Assembly (NCBI GenBank): GCA_963742345.1
Contig: CAVULO010000008.1
Location: forward strand, 248,001-312,000
DNA length: 64,000 nucleotides
Source of the DNA: Pseudolabrys sp963742345
Lineage (GTDB): Bacteria > Pseudomonadota > Alphaproteobacteria > Rhizobiales > Xanthobacteraceae
Direction of reading: 5' to 3'
Shown here: positions 17,145 through 26,054 of the stretch, one piece after another
Numbering within the stretch: the stretch's first letter is position 1
How the letters are laid out: each line of letters begins with the position of its first letter
The notes under the pieces: model-generated
The model's input: the letters and a program-made list of their open reading frames with translations, nothing else
Told to the model about the DNA's origin: nothing
The model's database searches: none
Program-made: the position numbers and the translations under genes

Positions 17145-17771
17145 TTACCCCGCCAGTGCAGCGCGCACACCGTCGATGACAAATTGCACGGCCAGTGCAG
17201 CGAGCAGCACGCCGAGCAGACGCGAGGCCACGACGTTTGCGGTGGTGCCCAGCATTTTGCCAATGCGGCCGGCGAGCGAAAAGACGACAAAGCAAAGCGC
17301 GAGCACCACCACGATGACCGCGAGCAGGAGCGTGAGCTGCGTGGGGTCGCCGCCACTGCGGCCGGCAAGCAGAATGGTGGCGGTGATCGCGCCGGGGCCG
17401 GCCATCAACGGAATGGCGAGCGGGAACGCGGCGATATTGCGCACATGCTCTTCGAGCGCCTGTTCGGCCTGTTGCGCCTGCCGTTCGATGCGCACGCCGA
17501 ACACCATTTCCGACGCGATCGAAAACAACAGCAGGCCGCCGGCGATGCGAAAGGCCGGCAGACCAATGGACAGTGTGCGCAGCAACCAGTCGCCGATCAG
17601 CGCGCTGCCGGCAAGGATCGCCGTCGCTATCAGCGTCGCGCGCAAGGCGACGCTGCGCCGCGCGCGTTTGGGCAAGCCATCGGTGATCGCCAGAAACGGG
17701 GGGACGAGCCCGACCGGGTCGACCACGACCACCAAGGTGACAAACGCAGAGATGATAAATTCGAGCGGCAT
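17145..17771 (-). CDS. MarC family integral membrane protein
   Basis: The 208-residue product is a six-helix MarC/UPF0056 protein. It starts MPLEFIISAFVTLVVVVDPVGLVPPFLAITDG, with the conserved first-helix DPxGxxP motif. It has a second conserved motif, FPLAIPLMAGPGAITATILL, in the middle, then paired C-terminal helices. MarC proteins were once linked to multiple antibiotic resistance, but that link did not hold up and their transport role is unknown. The stop codon lies only 7 bases from the last REP unit. It is a single gene, divergent from gyrA. Confidence 0.9.
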   Translation of the reverse strand: MPLEFIISAFVTLVVVVDPVGLVPPFLAITDGLPKRARRSVALRATLIATAILAGSALIGDWLLRTLSIGLPAFRIAGGLLLFSIASEMVFGVRIERQAQQAEQALEEHVRNIAAFPLAIPLMAGPGAITATILLAGRSGGDPTQLTLLLAVIVVVLALCFVVFSLAGRIGKMLGTTANVVASRLLGVLLAALAVQFVIDGVRAALAG

Positions 17772-17960
17772 GAGCGGCGCTCAAGGTACTCTTTTTGAGC
17801 CCTTTCGGCGCGCCGAAATGGCCCTCATCCGGAACCCGGCATAGACCTGTAACATATTGAATTAAATGGCAATATTAGCCTGTATGGGGCGTCATTTCGG
17901 TTGGCAAAGCGGGCGTGAATCAGCTAAAAAATCACAACAAAATCCAAGCAGGACGACGTC

Positions 17961-20666
17961 TTGGCCGACACCGAACCTCCGAAATCGGGGGACGCAACTC
18001 CCTCCGATGTGCGCCCGGTTTCAATTACCGAGGAAATGAAGCGCAGCTATCTCGATTACGCCATGAGCGTGATCGTGTCGCGTGCGTTGCCGGACGCGCG
18101 CGACGGCCTCAAGCCTGTGCACCGGCGCATTCTCCACTCGATGCACGAGCAGGGCCATACGCCCGACAAGAAATACGTGAAATCGGCGCGCGTCGTCGGC
18201 GACGTGATGGGCAAATATCACCCGCACGGCGACCAGGCGATCTACGACGCACTCGTGCGCATGGCGCAGGATTTCTCGATGCGCCTGATGCTCATCGACG
18301 GGCAGGGCAATTTCGGTTCGGTCGACGGCGATCCGCCGGCAGCCATGCGCTACACCGAATGCCGGCTGGCGCGGCCGGCGATGTCGCTGCTCGATGACAT
18401 CGACAAGGACACGGTCGACTTCCAGGCCAACTACGACGGCAACGAGCGCGAGCCGGTGGTGCTGCCGGCGCGTTTCCCGAATTTGCTGGTCAACGGCGCC
18501 GGCGGCATCGCAGTCGGCATGGCCACGAATATCCCGCCGCACAATCTCGGCGAGGTGATCGATGCGACCACCGCGCTCATCGATAATCCGGCACTCACCA
18601 TCGATGACCTGATCAAGATCGTGCCCGGCCCGGATTTCCCGACCGGCGGCATCATCCTCGGCCGCGACGGCATTCGCTCGGCTTATACTGAAGGGCGCGG
18701 CTCGGTCGTGATGCGCGGCAAGGTGGAGATCGAAACCGTCCGCAAGGAACGCGAAGCCTTCATCATCACGGAAATTCCGTACCAGGTGAACAAGGCGTCC
18801 ATGGTCGAACGCATTGCCGAACTGGTGCGCGACAAGAAAATCGACGGCGTCGCCGATCTGCGCGACGAGAGCGACCGGCAGGGCTATCGCGTTGTGGTCG
18901 AGCTCAAGCGCGAAGCGGTGCCGGACGTCGTCCTCAATCAGCTCTACCGCTTCACGCCACTGCAATCCTCGTTCGGCTGCAACATGGTGGCGCTCGACAG
19001 CGGCCGCCCGCTGGTGATGACGCTGAAGGACCTGCTCACCGTCTTCATCGCCTTCCGCGAAGAGGTGGTGTCGCGTCGCACCAAGCATCTGCTCGGCAAA
19101 GCACGCGACCGCGCCCATGTGCTGGTCGGCCTCGCCATTGCGGTCGCCAATATCGACGAGATGATCAAGCTCATCCGGGCCGCCAAGGACCCGAACGAGG
19201 CGCGCGAGACATTGATGAAGCGCGACTGGGCGGCCAAGGATATGGCCTCGATGGTGACGCTGATCGACGACCCGCGCCACAAGATTACGCCCAAAGGCAC
19301 GACAAAGCTTTCCGCCGAACAGGCAAAGGCCATCCTCGACCTGCGCCTGCAACGGCTGACCGCGCTCGGCCGCGACGAGATCAAGGAAGAGCTGGACAAG
19401 CTTGCGACCGAAATTGCCGACTATCTCGACATCCTGCGCTCACGCTCACGCATTCAAAAGATCATCAAGGACGAACTTGCGGCGGTGAAGAAGGAATTTG
19501 CCACGCCGCGCCGCACCGTGATCGCGGAGGCGACTGGCCATGTGGAAGAAGAAGACCTGATCACGCGCGAGGAGATGGTCGTCACCGTCTCGCATCAGGG
19601 CTACATCAAGCGCGTGCCGCTTTCGACCTATCGCGCGCAGCGGCGCGGCGGCAAGGGCCGCGGCAGCATGCAGGTGCGCGAAGAGGATTTCGTGTCGCGG
19701 CTGTTCGTTGCGTCCACGCACGCGCCGGTTCTCTACTTCTCGTCACGCGGCAAGGTCTACAAAGAGAAGGTCTGGCGGCTGCCGATCGCGGCGCCACAGG
19801 CGCGCGGCAAGGCGCTGATCAATATTCTTCCGCTCCAGCAGGGCGAGACCATCACCACCATCATGCCGCTGCCCGAGGACGAGGCGACGTGGGCCGAGCT
19901 CGACGTGATGTTTGCCACCACCAGCGGCACGGTCCGCCGCAACAAGCTTTCCGATTTTGTCGACGTGCGGCCTTCCGGCATCATCGCCATGAAGCTCGAG
20001 AACGGCGAGTCGATCGTCGATGTGCAGATCTGCACGGAAAAGGACGACGTGCTGCTGACCGCCGATGGCGGCCAGTGCATCCGCTTTGCGGTGCCGGAGG
20101 TGCGCGTGTTCCAGGGCCGGACATCGCGCGGCGTGCGCGGCATCACGCTCGCTGAAAAGGACCACGTGATTTCGCTTTCCATCTTGCGCCATGTCGACGT
20201 GACGGCGGAAGAACGTGCCGCATATCACAAGCGCGCCAGCGCGGTGCGCCGCGGTTTGGGCGACGAGGAGGCGGCGCCCGCCGATGCCGATGAGGCAGTC
20301 GGCGCGATCGAATTGGGCGAGAAGCGTTACGTCGAACTATCGGCGGCGGAGCAATTCGTGCTCACGGTGTCCGAGCGCGGCTACGGCAAACGTTCGTCGT
20401 CGTACGAATACCGCACGACCGGCCGCGGCGGCAAAGGCATCGTCGCCATGTCGCTGACCAAAAAGACCGGCCGCATTGTCGGGTCGTTCCCGGTGGAGGA
20501 GGCCGACCAGGTGATGCTGGTCACCGACGCCGGCAAGCTGATCCGCACGCCCGTATCCGGCATCCGCATTGCCGGACGCTCGACCCAGGGCGTGATCGTG
20601 CTCAACACCGCTGACGACGAACGCGTGGTGTCGGTCGAGCGCCTGAGCGAGGAAGAGGAAGAGTAG
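17961..20666 (+). CDS. gyrA: DNA gyrase subunit A
   Basis: The 901-residue product is the DNA-cleaving subunit of gyrase, which introduces negative supercoils with GyrB. The TTG start at 17961 is supported by AGGA 7 bases upstream. The catalytic Tyr is residue 131 in AAMRYTECRLA. The quinolone-resistance region reads HPHGDQAIYD, so the position equal to E. coli Ser83 is Gln92, while Asp87 is kept as Asp96. The C-terminal domain has the GyrA box QRRGGKG near residue 560 and repeated propeller blades with GRGGKG-like turns. The tail is acidic (SEEEEE). The frame is intact. Confidence 0.98.
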   Translation: MADTEPPKSGDATPSDVRPVSITEEMKRSYLDYAMSVIVSRALPDARDGLKPVHRRILHSMHEQGHTPDKKYVKSARVVGDVMGKYHPHGDQAIYDALVRMAQDFSMRLMLIDGQGNFGSVDGDPPAAMRYTECRLARPAMSLLDDIDKDTVDFQANYDGNEREPVVLPARFPNLLVNGAGGIAVGMATNIPPHNLGEVIDATTALIDNPALTIDDLIKIVPGPDFPTGGIILGRDGIRSAYTEGRGSVVMRGKVEIETVRKEREAFIITEIPYQVNKASMVERIAELVRDKKIDGVADLRDESDRQGYRVVVELKREAVPDVVLNQLYRFTPLQSSFGCNMVALDSGRPLVMTLKDLLTVFIAFREEVVSRRTKHLLGKARDRAHVLVGLAIAVANIDEMIKLIRAAKDPNEARETLMKRDWAAKDMASMVTLIDDPRHKITPKGTTKLSAEQAKAILDLRLQRLTALGRDEIKEELDKLATEIADYLDILRSRSRIQKIIKDELAAVKKEFATPRRTVIAEATGHVEEEDLITREEMVVTVSHQGYIKRVPLSTYRAQRRGGKGRGSMQVREEDFVSRLFVASTHAPVLYFSSRGKVYKEKVWRLPIAAPQARGKALINILPLQQGETITTIMPLPEDEATWAELDVMFATTSGTVRRNKLSDFVDVRPSGIIAMKLENGESIVDVQICTEKDDVLLTADGGQCIRFAVPEVRVFQGRTSRGVRGITLAEKDHVISLSILRHVDVTAEERAAYHKRASAVRRGLGDEEAAPADADEAVGAIELGEKRYVELSAAEQFVLTVSERGYGKRSSSYEYRTTGRGGKGIVAMSLTKKTGRIVGSFPVEEADQVMLVTDAGKLIRTPVSGIRIAGRSTQGVIVLNTADDERVVSVERLSEEEEE

Positions 20667-20872
20667 CGCCTGTTCCCGCCGGCCGGCCGGCCCCGAACAC
20701 TGCTTCATCCGGATGTGGTTTCAAAGCTGCCTGGGTCAAAGGCATTCTCGCGTCAGCGCGCGCAGGTGTGGATGTTGTCGTAAAAGACAAATCGATTGTC
20801 GCTTTTGTCCAAGTTTTTGGTTTTGTCCCCCGGCAGGTTGTCGCCACAGTCATTAATCCTGCGGAGCGAGCA

Positions 20873-21301
20873 ATGTCAGCGACACACAAAGGCACATGTT
20901 TTTGCGGGGCCGTCCATGTGGAGGTTTCCGGCGAGCCCCAGGCAATGGGATATTGCCATTGCCAGTCATGCAGGTCGTGGTCGGGCGGCCCGGTCAATGC
21001 TTTCACGCTTTGGAAGCCGGAGACCGTGCGGGTTACCGCCGGCGCCGAACACCTCGCCACGTTTCAGAAGACGCCACTCAGTCAACGGCGATATTGCAAG
21101 AAATGCGGTGGTCACCTGATGACCGATCATCCGCCGCTCGGATTGGTGGATGTGTTCTCCGCGACGTTACCGACGCTGAAATTTACGCCTGGCGTCCACG
21201 TCAATTACGCCGAAACGGTTTTGCCGGCGCGCGATGGGCTGCCCAAGCTGAAGGACTTTCCCCAAGAGTTCGGCGGCTCAGGCGAGGTTATGGCGGAGTA
21301 G
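20873..21301 (+). CDS. GFA family protein (glutathione-dependent formaldehyde-activating-like)
   Basis: The 142-residue product is a CENP-V/GFA zinc protein. It contains CFCGAVHVEV near the N-terminus, then CHCQSCRSWSG and later CKKCGGHL, which supply the seven or so Cys that bind zinc in this family. Some members speed formation of S-hydroxymethylglutathione from formaldehyde, but most are of unknown role. The ATG at 20873 is chosen since GCGGAGCGAG lies just upstream and the family N-terminus begins there. It sits alone between gyrA and a REP element. Confidence 0.85.
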   Translation: MSATHKGTCFCGAVHVEVSGEPQAMGYCHCQSCRSWSGGPVNAFTLWKPETVRVTAGAEHLATFQKTPLSQRRYCKKCGGHLMTDHPPLGLVDVFSATLPTLKFTPGVHVNYAETVLPARDGLPKLKDFPQEFGGSGEVMAE

Positions 21302-21356
21302 CGCGACCATAAATTCCGAAATCCTGAACAGGAAATGCAACGTGGCAAATTGTTGC

Positions 21357-21460
21357 TCTGGGTCCCCGCTTTCGCGGGGACGAGCGGCAGGACGTTAGCG
21401 CATGGCCAGCCATCTTACTCCGCTCATTCCCGCGTAAGCGGGAATCCAGCCGAGTAAAAC
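21357..21460. repeat. REP halves in reversed order
   Basis: CCCCGC-TTTC-GCGGGG with GAGCGG comes first (21364-21386), then about 40 bases, then CCGCTCATTCCCGC-GTAA-GCGGGAATCCAG (21420-21449). The halves point outward rather than inward, so this is either two separate partial copies or the junction between two adjacent units. Confidence 0.7.
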
Positions 21461-21467
21461 CGCCCGC

Positions 21468-22427
21468 TCAATCCAGTTTCAGGTTGAGCGACGCAACGAT
21501 GGGTGTCCATTTTTTCTGTTCGTTGGCGATGTGATCGGCGAGCATCCTGCGGCGTGCCGCCGCGCGGCTGCGCGCCAAGTTTGCCAAGCGCAGTTTTCAT
21601 CGCTTCGCCATTGAGCGCTGCATTGGTCGCGGCATTGAGTTTGGCGATGATCGCGGGCGGCGTATCGTGCGGCGCCATCAACGCGGTCCAGGCGCCGCTG
21701 GTCACCGCCGGAAAACCGATCTCGGGCATCGCCGGCACGTCCGGCAATTCCGGCGCGCGTTTCGGCCCGACGATCGCGAGCGCGCGCAATTTGCCGTCCT
21801 TGATCAGTTGCAGCGAGGTGCTGACGGTGTCGAAGGTCATCTGCACTTCGCCGGCCACGACCGCCGTGAGCGATGGCCCGCCGCCTTTGTAGGGCACGTG
21901 CAGAATATTTGTGCCGCTCACCGATTTGAACAGCTCGGCATTGAGATGCGGCAGCGTGCCGATGCCGCCGGTCGAATAATTGAGCTTGCCGGGATTGGCC
22001 TTGGCATAGGCGACGAGCTCGGCGACGGATTTGAACGGCAGCTGCGGATTGATCACCAGCACCTGCGGCGTCTCGGCGACAAGCGCGATCGGCGCGAAGC
22101 TCGAGGCGTCATAGCCGGCGTTCTTGTACGATCATCGGGCTCATGATGAGCCCGCTCGCAGCCGAAACCATCAGCGTGTAGCCGTCGGGATCGGCGGCGG
22201 CGGCCTGGCGCGAGCCGATGGTGTTGCCGGCGCCGGGCTTGTTCTCGATGAACACGTTCTGCCCGAGCACCGGCGGCAGCGCATTGGCGAGCACGCCGCG
22301 CCATCACATCGACCGGGCCGCCGGCGGGCGTCGGCACGATGATGCGGATCGGCCGGTTCGGATAATCCTGCGCGAAGGCGGACGCCGCCCACAGCAGCGC
22401 AGCGGCAGCGAGAACGACCCGGCGCAT
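21468..22427 (-). pseudogene. Bug family substrate-binding protein, frameshifted
   Basis: Joined across three single-base insertions (near 22295, 22129 and 21543), the product is a Bug/TctC-type periplasmic protein of about 318 residues. It has a signal peptide (RRVVLAAAALLWAASAFA), then DYPNRPIRIIVPTPAGGPVDVMAR, a NVFIENKPGAGNTIGS motif, and the PGKLNYSTGGIGTLPHLNAELFK and HVPYKGGGPS ligand-binding segments. These bind carboxylic acids for tripartite tricarboxylate transporters, but no TctA/TctB genes are near. The insertions look like consensus errors. With the last one removed the protein ends with LNLKLD at 21468. Confidence 0.85.
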
Positions 22428-22496
22428 GATGTGCTCTCCTCAGGACAGTGTGTCCTGAGGAGAGCCTAGCGCCGAAGTGGGGACCGGGGTAAGGCG

Positions 22497-22722
22497 CTAG
22501 TGGGCCAGTCGGTCGAAGCTGACCAGGCGAACGTGCGGATTGCCGAATTCGGTGCCGACGCAATTGAGGTAGGGCCAGGGACGTTGCTTGCAGGCTGTGA
22601 TGGCGTCGGCGGCGGGCTTGCGGGAGCGGGCTCGCGACGACGTCGGTGATCGGCGCGGAGAGAACGGTGATGGTGGCGGCGATGGTCGCGGCGACCATGA
22701 TGGCGGCGATTGTTTTCAACAT
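22497..22722 (-). pseudogene. small exported hypothetical protein, one frameshift
   Basis: The N-terminus MLKTIAAIMVAATIAATITVLSA is a clear signal peptide. A single extra base in the GGG near 22629 shifts the frame. Corrected, the mature part reads KPAADAITACKQRPWPYLNCVGTEFG and ends VRLVSFDRLAH, about 74 residues overall. The two Cys around WPYLNC resemble a group of small Bradyrhizobium-type periplasmic proteins with paired Cys and a WPYL/WPY motif. Role unknown. It lies just upstream of the Bug gene on the same strand. Confidence 0.6.
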
Positions 22723-22928
22723 GACAGCCCCCTGTTCAGGCTTACCGCTGGAGCGTTTTCGCTCTCGGTACGGTCACACTAGGAAAAGCCCCTTCCGCCG
22801 CTGTGACCGGGGTCACAGAAAGGCGCATTTGCCGCGCCCTTCTGACATGGGTCGCGGCAGCCGGGGAAAAGGTTCAAGGCCCAAGGGCGCGGCCTTGCGG
22901 GCGGTCGGGGGCGGGGTAGACCCCGCCC

Positions 22929-23443
22929 ATGCCGCGAACTGCCCTTTATGCCGGGTCATTCGACCCGGTCACCAACGGCCATCTCGACGTGGTGCGCCAT
23001 GCCGTGCGGCTCGCCGACCGGCTGGTGCTGGCGGTCGGGGTCCATCCCGGCAAGGCGCCGCTGTTTTCCGCCGACGAGCGCCTGGCGATGCTCCAGGAGA
23101 TCTGCGGGCCGCTCGCGCGCGAGGCCAAATGCGAGCTGTCCTGCGTCACCTTTTGCCGATCTGGTGGTGGAGACGGCGCGCAAGGCGGGCGCGACGCATG
23201 CTGATCCGCGGCCTGCGCGACGGCACCGATTTCGACTACGAAATGCAGATGGCGGGCATGAACGAGGCCATGGCGCCCGAGCGTGCAGACCGTGTTCCTG
23301 CCGGCTTCGCCGATGGTGCGCCCGATCACCGCCACATTGGTGCGTCAGATCGCCGGCATGGGCGGCGACGTCTCCGCCTTCGTGCCGGGCACCGGTCGCC
23401 GCGCGTCTGAAGAAGAAATTTGCGACGCTGGCCGCTGACCTAG
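22929..23443 (+). pseudogene. coaD: phosphopantetheine adenylyltransferase, frameshifted
   Basis: CoaD makes dephospho-CoA from 4'-phosphopantetheine and ATP, the fourth step of CoA synthesis. The N-terminus LYAGSFDPVTNGHLDVVRHA has the nucleotidyltransferase GSFDPxTxGH motif. Later parts, MLIRGLRDGTDFDYEMQMAGMNEAMAPE and VFLPASPMVRPITATLVRQIAGMGGDVSAFVP, appear in other frames. Five extra bases (about 23153, 23197, 23282, 23388, 23440) explain the shifts, and without them the gene is 169 codons, the usual size. Since coaD is essential, these are most likely sequence errors rather than decay. It heads a run with two cyclophilins, queA and tgt. Confidence 0.9.
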
Positions 23444-23476
23444 CACCTGATCCGCATTCCGCAACGGGGAGAATCA

Positions 23477-24136
23477 ATGACCAGCCGCCGATCGATCCTC
23501 ACGCTCGCTCACTCTGGCGCTGTTGCAGCTCTTGCCGCAGTTCCTGCCGCGCCGGCTTTGGCGCAGTCGCCGCTCGACAACCCGGCCGCGCTGCGCGAGC
23601 AGGCGCCGGCGACCTACAAGGTGAAGTTCGATACCAGCAAAGGCGCGTTCGTCGTCGAGGTCACGCGCGCCTGGGCGCCGAAGGGCGCCGACCGTTTCTA
23701 TAATCTGGTGAAGAACGGCTTTTACGACAACGTGCGTTTCTTCCGCGTGATCTCCGGCTTCATGGTGCAGTTCGGCATCAACGGCGATCCCGCGACCATG
23801 GCGCGCTGGCGCGCGGCGCAAATCGCTGACGATCCGGTCACGCAGAGCAACAAGCGCGGCACGATCACGTTCGCTACCGCCGGCCCGAACACGCGCACGA
23901 GCCAGGTGTTCATCAATTTCGCCGACAACAGCAATCTCGACAGCATGGGTTTCGCGCCGTTCGGCCACGTCGTGTCCGGCATGAACGTCGTCGATGCGCT
24001 CAACGCCGAATACGGCGAGGGCGCGCCGCGCGGCCGCGGCCCGGACCAGAGCCGCCTTCAGAACGAAGGCAATGCCTACCTCGCGAAAGAATTCCCGCGC
24101 ATGGACTACATCAAGAAGGCAACGATCGAGCGCTGA
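23477..24136 (+). CDS. exported cyclophilin-type peptidyl-prolyl isomerase
   Basis: The 219-residue product carries an N-terminal signal peptide (ending in PALAQ near residue 30), so it acts in the periplasm, where it would catalyse cis-trans isomerisation of X-Pro bonds. The cyclophilin core includes GADRFYNLVKNGFYDNVRFFRVISGFMVQFG, with the catalytic Arg in FFRVI, and TNTRTSQVFINFADNSNLD-like sequence in place of the usual SQFFI motif. A PFGHVVSGMNVVDAL segment closes the barrel. It is followed after 52 bases by a second, cytoplasmic cyclophilin gene. The frame is intact. Confidence 0.9.
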   Translation: MTSRRSILTLAHSGAVAALAAVPAAPALAQSPLDNPAALREQAPATYKVKFDTSKGAFVVEVTRAWAPKGADRFYNLVKNGFYDNVRFFRVISGFMVQFGINGDPATMARWRAAQIADDPVTQSNKRGTITFATAGPNTRTSQVFINFADNSNLDSMGFAPFGHVVSGMNVVDALNAEYGEGAPRGRGPDQSRLQNEGNAYLAKEFPRMDYIKKATIER

Positions 24137-24188
24137 GAACTCTTGTCGTCATTCGAAATTTTGTTTTGTGAAAGGGAGTGGGAGTGAG

Positions 24189-24645
24189 ATGGCCAAGCCA
24201 GAAGATACGCTGACGCTGGAGACCACCAAGGGCAAGGTGGTGATCGACATGCGGCCCGATCTCGCGCCCGGCCATGTCGCGCGCATCAAGGAACTGGTGA
24301 AGGAGGGCTTCTACGACGGCATCGTGTTCCACCGCGTGATCGACGGCTTCATGGCGCAGACCGGCTGCCCGCAGGGCACCGGCACCGGCGGCTCGGGCAA
24401 GAAGCTCAAGGCCGAGTTCAACAAGGAGCCGCATGTGCGCGGCACGGTGTCGATGGCGCGCGCCGGCCAGCCCGGATTCCGGCGACAGCCAGTTCTTCAT
24501 CTGCTTCGACGACGCCCGCTTCCTCGACAACCAGTACACGGTCTGGGGCAAGGTGATCGAGGGCATGGAAAACGTCGACAAGATCAAGCGCGGCGAGCCG
24601 GTGAAGGACCCCGACAAGATCGTCAAGGCGACGATGGGGGCGTAG
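24189..24645 (+). pseudogene. cytoplasmic cyclophilin-type peptidyl-prolyl isomerase, one frameshift
   Basis: This short cyclophilin (about 151 residues after correction) has no signal peptide. It starts EDTLTLETTKGKVVIDMRPDLAPGHV, followed by GFYDGIVFHRVIDGFMAQTGCPQGTGTGGSG, with the catalytic Arg in FHRVI. In another frame come DSGDSQFFICFDDARFLDNQYTVWGKVIEGMENVDKIKRGEP, the substrate-binding and closing segments. One extra G near 24474 joins the two. It forms a tandem pair with the periplasmic cyclophilin, as in many Hyphomicrobiales genomes, and probably shares its operon with queA and tgt. Confidence 0.88.
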
Positions 24646-24652
24646 GAATTTG

Positions 24653-24757
24653 TCATTCCGGGACGGGCCCCGCAGGGCCGGACCCGGAATCCAGATGCAA
24701 GCACCGAGCATGGCTCTGGATTCCGGGTTCGTGCGCTGCGCGCAGGCCCCGGAATGA
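24653..24757. repeat. palindromic intergenic repeat, second REP family
   Basis: The block starts TCATTCCGGGACGGGCCC and ends CAGGCCCCGGAATGA, with inner inverted copies CCCGGAATCCAG and CTGGATTCCGGG. It fits a large imperfect hairpin between the cyclophilin and queA genes. Its core differs from the CCCGC-GCAAG-CGGG family. Confidence 0.75.
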
Positions 24758-24772
24758 CGGTGATCCATTGCC

Positions 24773-25859
24773 ATGCGCACCGACCTGTTCGACTTCGACC
24801 TGCCGGCGGACCGCATCGCCTTGCGGCCGGCAGTCCCGCGCGACGCGGCGCGGCTTCTGGTGGTGCGGCCGGGGGCGGCGCCCTGAGCTGGACGACCGCA
24901 GCATCGGCGACCTGCCGGATCTGCTGCGGGCCGGCGACTGCCTGGTGGTCAACGACAGCAAGGTCATCGCGGCCCGGCTGCACGGGCCGGCGGATCGGGC
25001 GGGGAGCGACCGAACCCGCGATCGAGGCGACCCTGCACAAGCGGCTGGACGGCTCGCATTGGCGGGCCTTCGTCAAGCTCGGCGCCAAGAAGCTCGAGGT
25101 CGGCGATACGCTGCGGTTCGGCACCGAGGGCAAGGTCTGTTTCCTCGGCGAACTCGATGCTCAAGTTTCACATAAAGATGAGGGAGGGGAGGTAACCCTT
25201 TCATTTTCCTTCCATGGTCCGGTGCTCGACCAGGCCATTGCCGAGCGCGGCGAGATGCCCTGCCGCCCTATATCGCCTCCCGCCGCGCGCCCGACGAGCA
25301 GGACCGCGCCGACTATCAGACCGTTTTCGCCCATGACGAAGGCTCGGTGGCGGCGCCGACCGCCGGCCTGCATTTCACCGACAAGCTGCTGGCGCGGCTG
25401 CAAGGCGCGCGGCATCGGCCTGCACAAGGTGACGCTGCATGTCGGCGCCGGCACCTTCCTGCCGGTGAAGGCCGACGACACCGAAGGCCACAAAATGCAC
25501 GCCGAATTCGGCACCGTTTCCGGCCGAAACGGCCGACGCGCTCAATGCCGCGCGCGCCAAAGGCGGACGCATCGTGGCGGTCGGCTCGACCGCGCTGCGG
25601 CTGCTGGAAAGCGCGGCCAGCGACGACGGACAAGCTGCACGCCTTCGCCGGCGAGACCGCGATTTTCATCACGCCCGGCTACAAATTCCGCGCGGTCGAC
25701 CTGATGCTGACCAATTTCCATTTGCCGCGCTCGACGCTGTTCATGCTGGTCGCGGCCTTCAGCGGGCTCGACACGATGAAACGCGCCTATGCGCATGCGA
25801 TCGAGGCCGGCTATCGCTTCTATTCCTATGGCGATGCGTGTTTGCTGTATCCGGAATAG
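24773..25859 (+). pseudogene. queA: S-adenosylmethionine:tRNA ribosyltransferase-isomerase, frameshifted
   Basis: QueA transfers ribose from S-adenosylmethionine to preQ1-modified tRNA to give epoxyqueuosine. The reading starts RTDLFDFDLPADRIALRPA and continues in shifting frames through DCLVVNDSKVIAARL, ASRRAPDEQDRADYQTVFA, SVAAPTAGLHFTDKLLARL, KVTLHVGAGTFLPVK and RAVDLMLTNFHLPRSTLFMLV, ending YSYGDACLLYPE. All are core QueA motifs. About seven inserted bases (near 24882, 24988, 25259 where two are possible, 25410, 25522, 25630) explain the breaks. Corrected length is about 359 residues. The next gene but a repeat is tgt, the partner in queuosine synthesis. Confidence 0.9.
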
Positions 25860-25884
25860 CCTTGTGTCCCGGCCGCAGGATATT

Positions 25885-25970
25885 TCCGCTCGTCCCCGCG
25901 AAAGCGGGGACCCAGAACAATAAAGTTCGAGCGTGTAAATCTGGATTCCCGCTTACGCGGGAATGAGCGA
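25885..25970. repeat. REP element between queA and tgt
   Basis: Left half CCCCGC-GAAA-GCGGGG then ACCCAG, a 25-base middle, right half CTGGATTCCCGC-TTAC-GCGGGAATGAG. The queA-tgt spacing is about 195 bases because of it, so the two genes may still share a transcript. Confidence 0.8.
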
Positions 25971-26054
25971 AGTGTGTGCTGCGCTGCGCCCGGGACACGG
26001 GCCAGAGCAGTCGCCCGGGATACGGGGTCAGTGCTGTTCTGATATGAGTGCGTA

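Noticed and set aside
18021..19352. 443-residue minus-strand frame over gyrA
   Set aside because: Shadow of gyrA; composition (His/Asp/Arg/Val) is typical of antisense frames in GC-rich genes.
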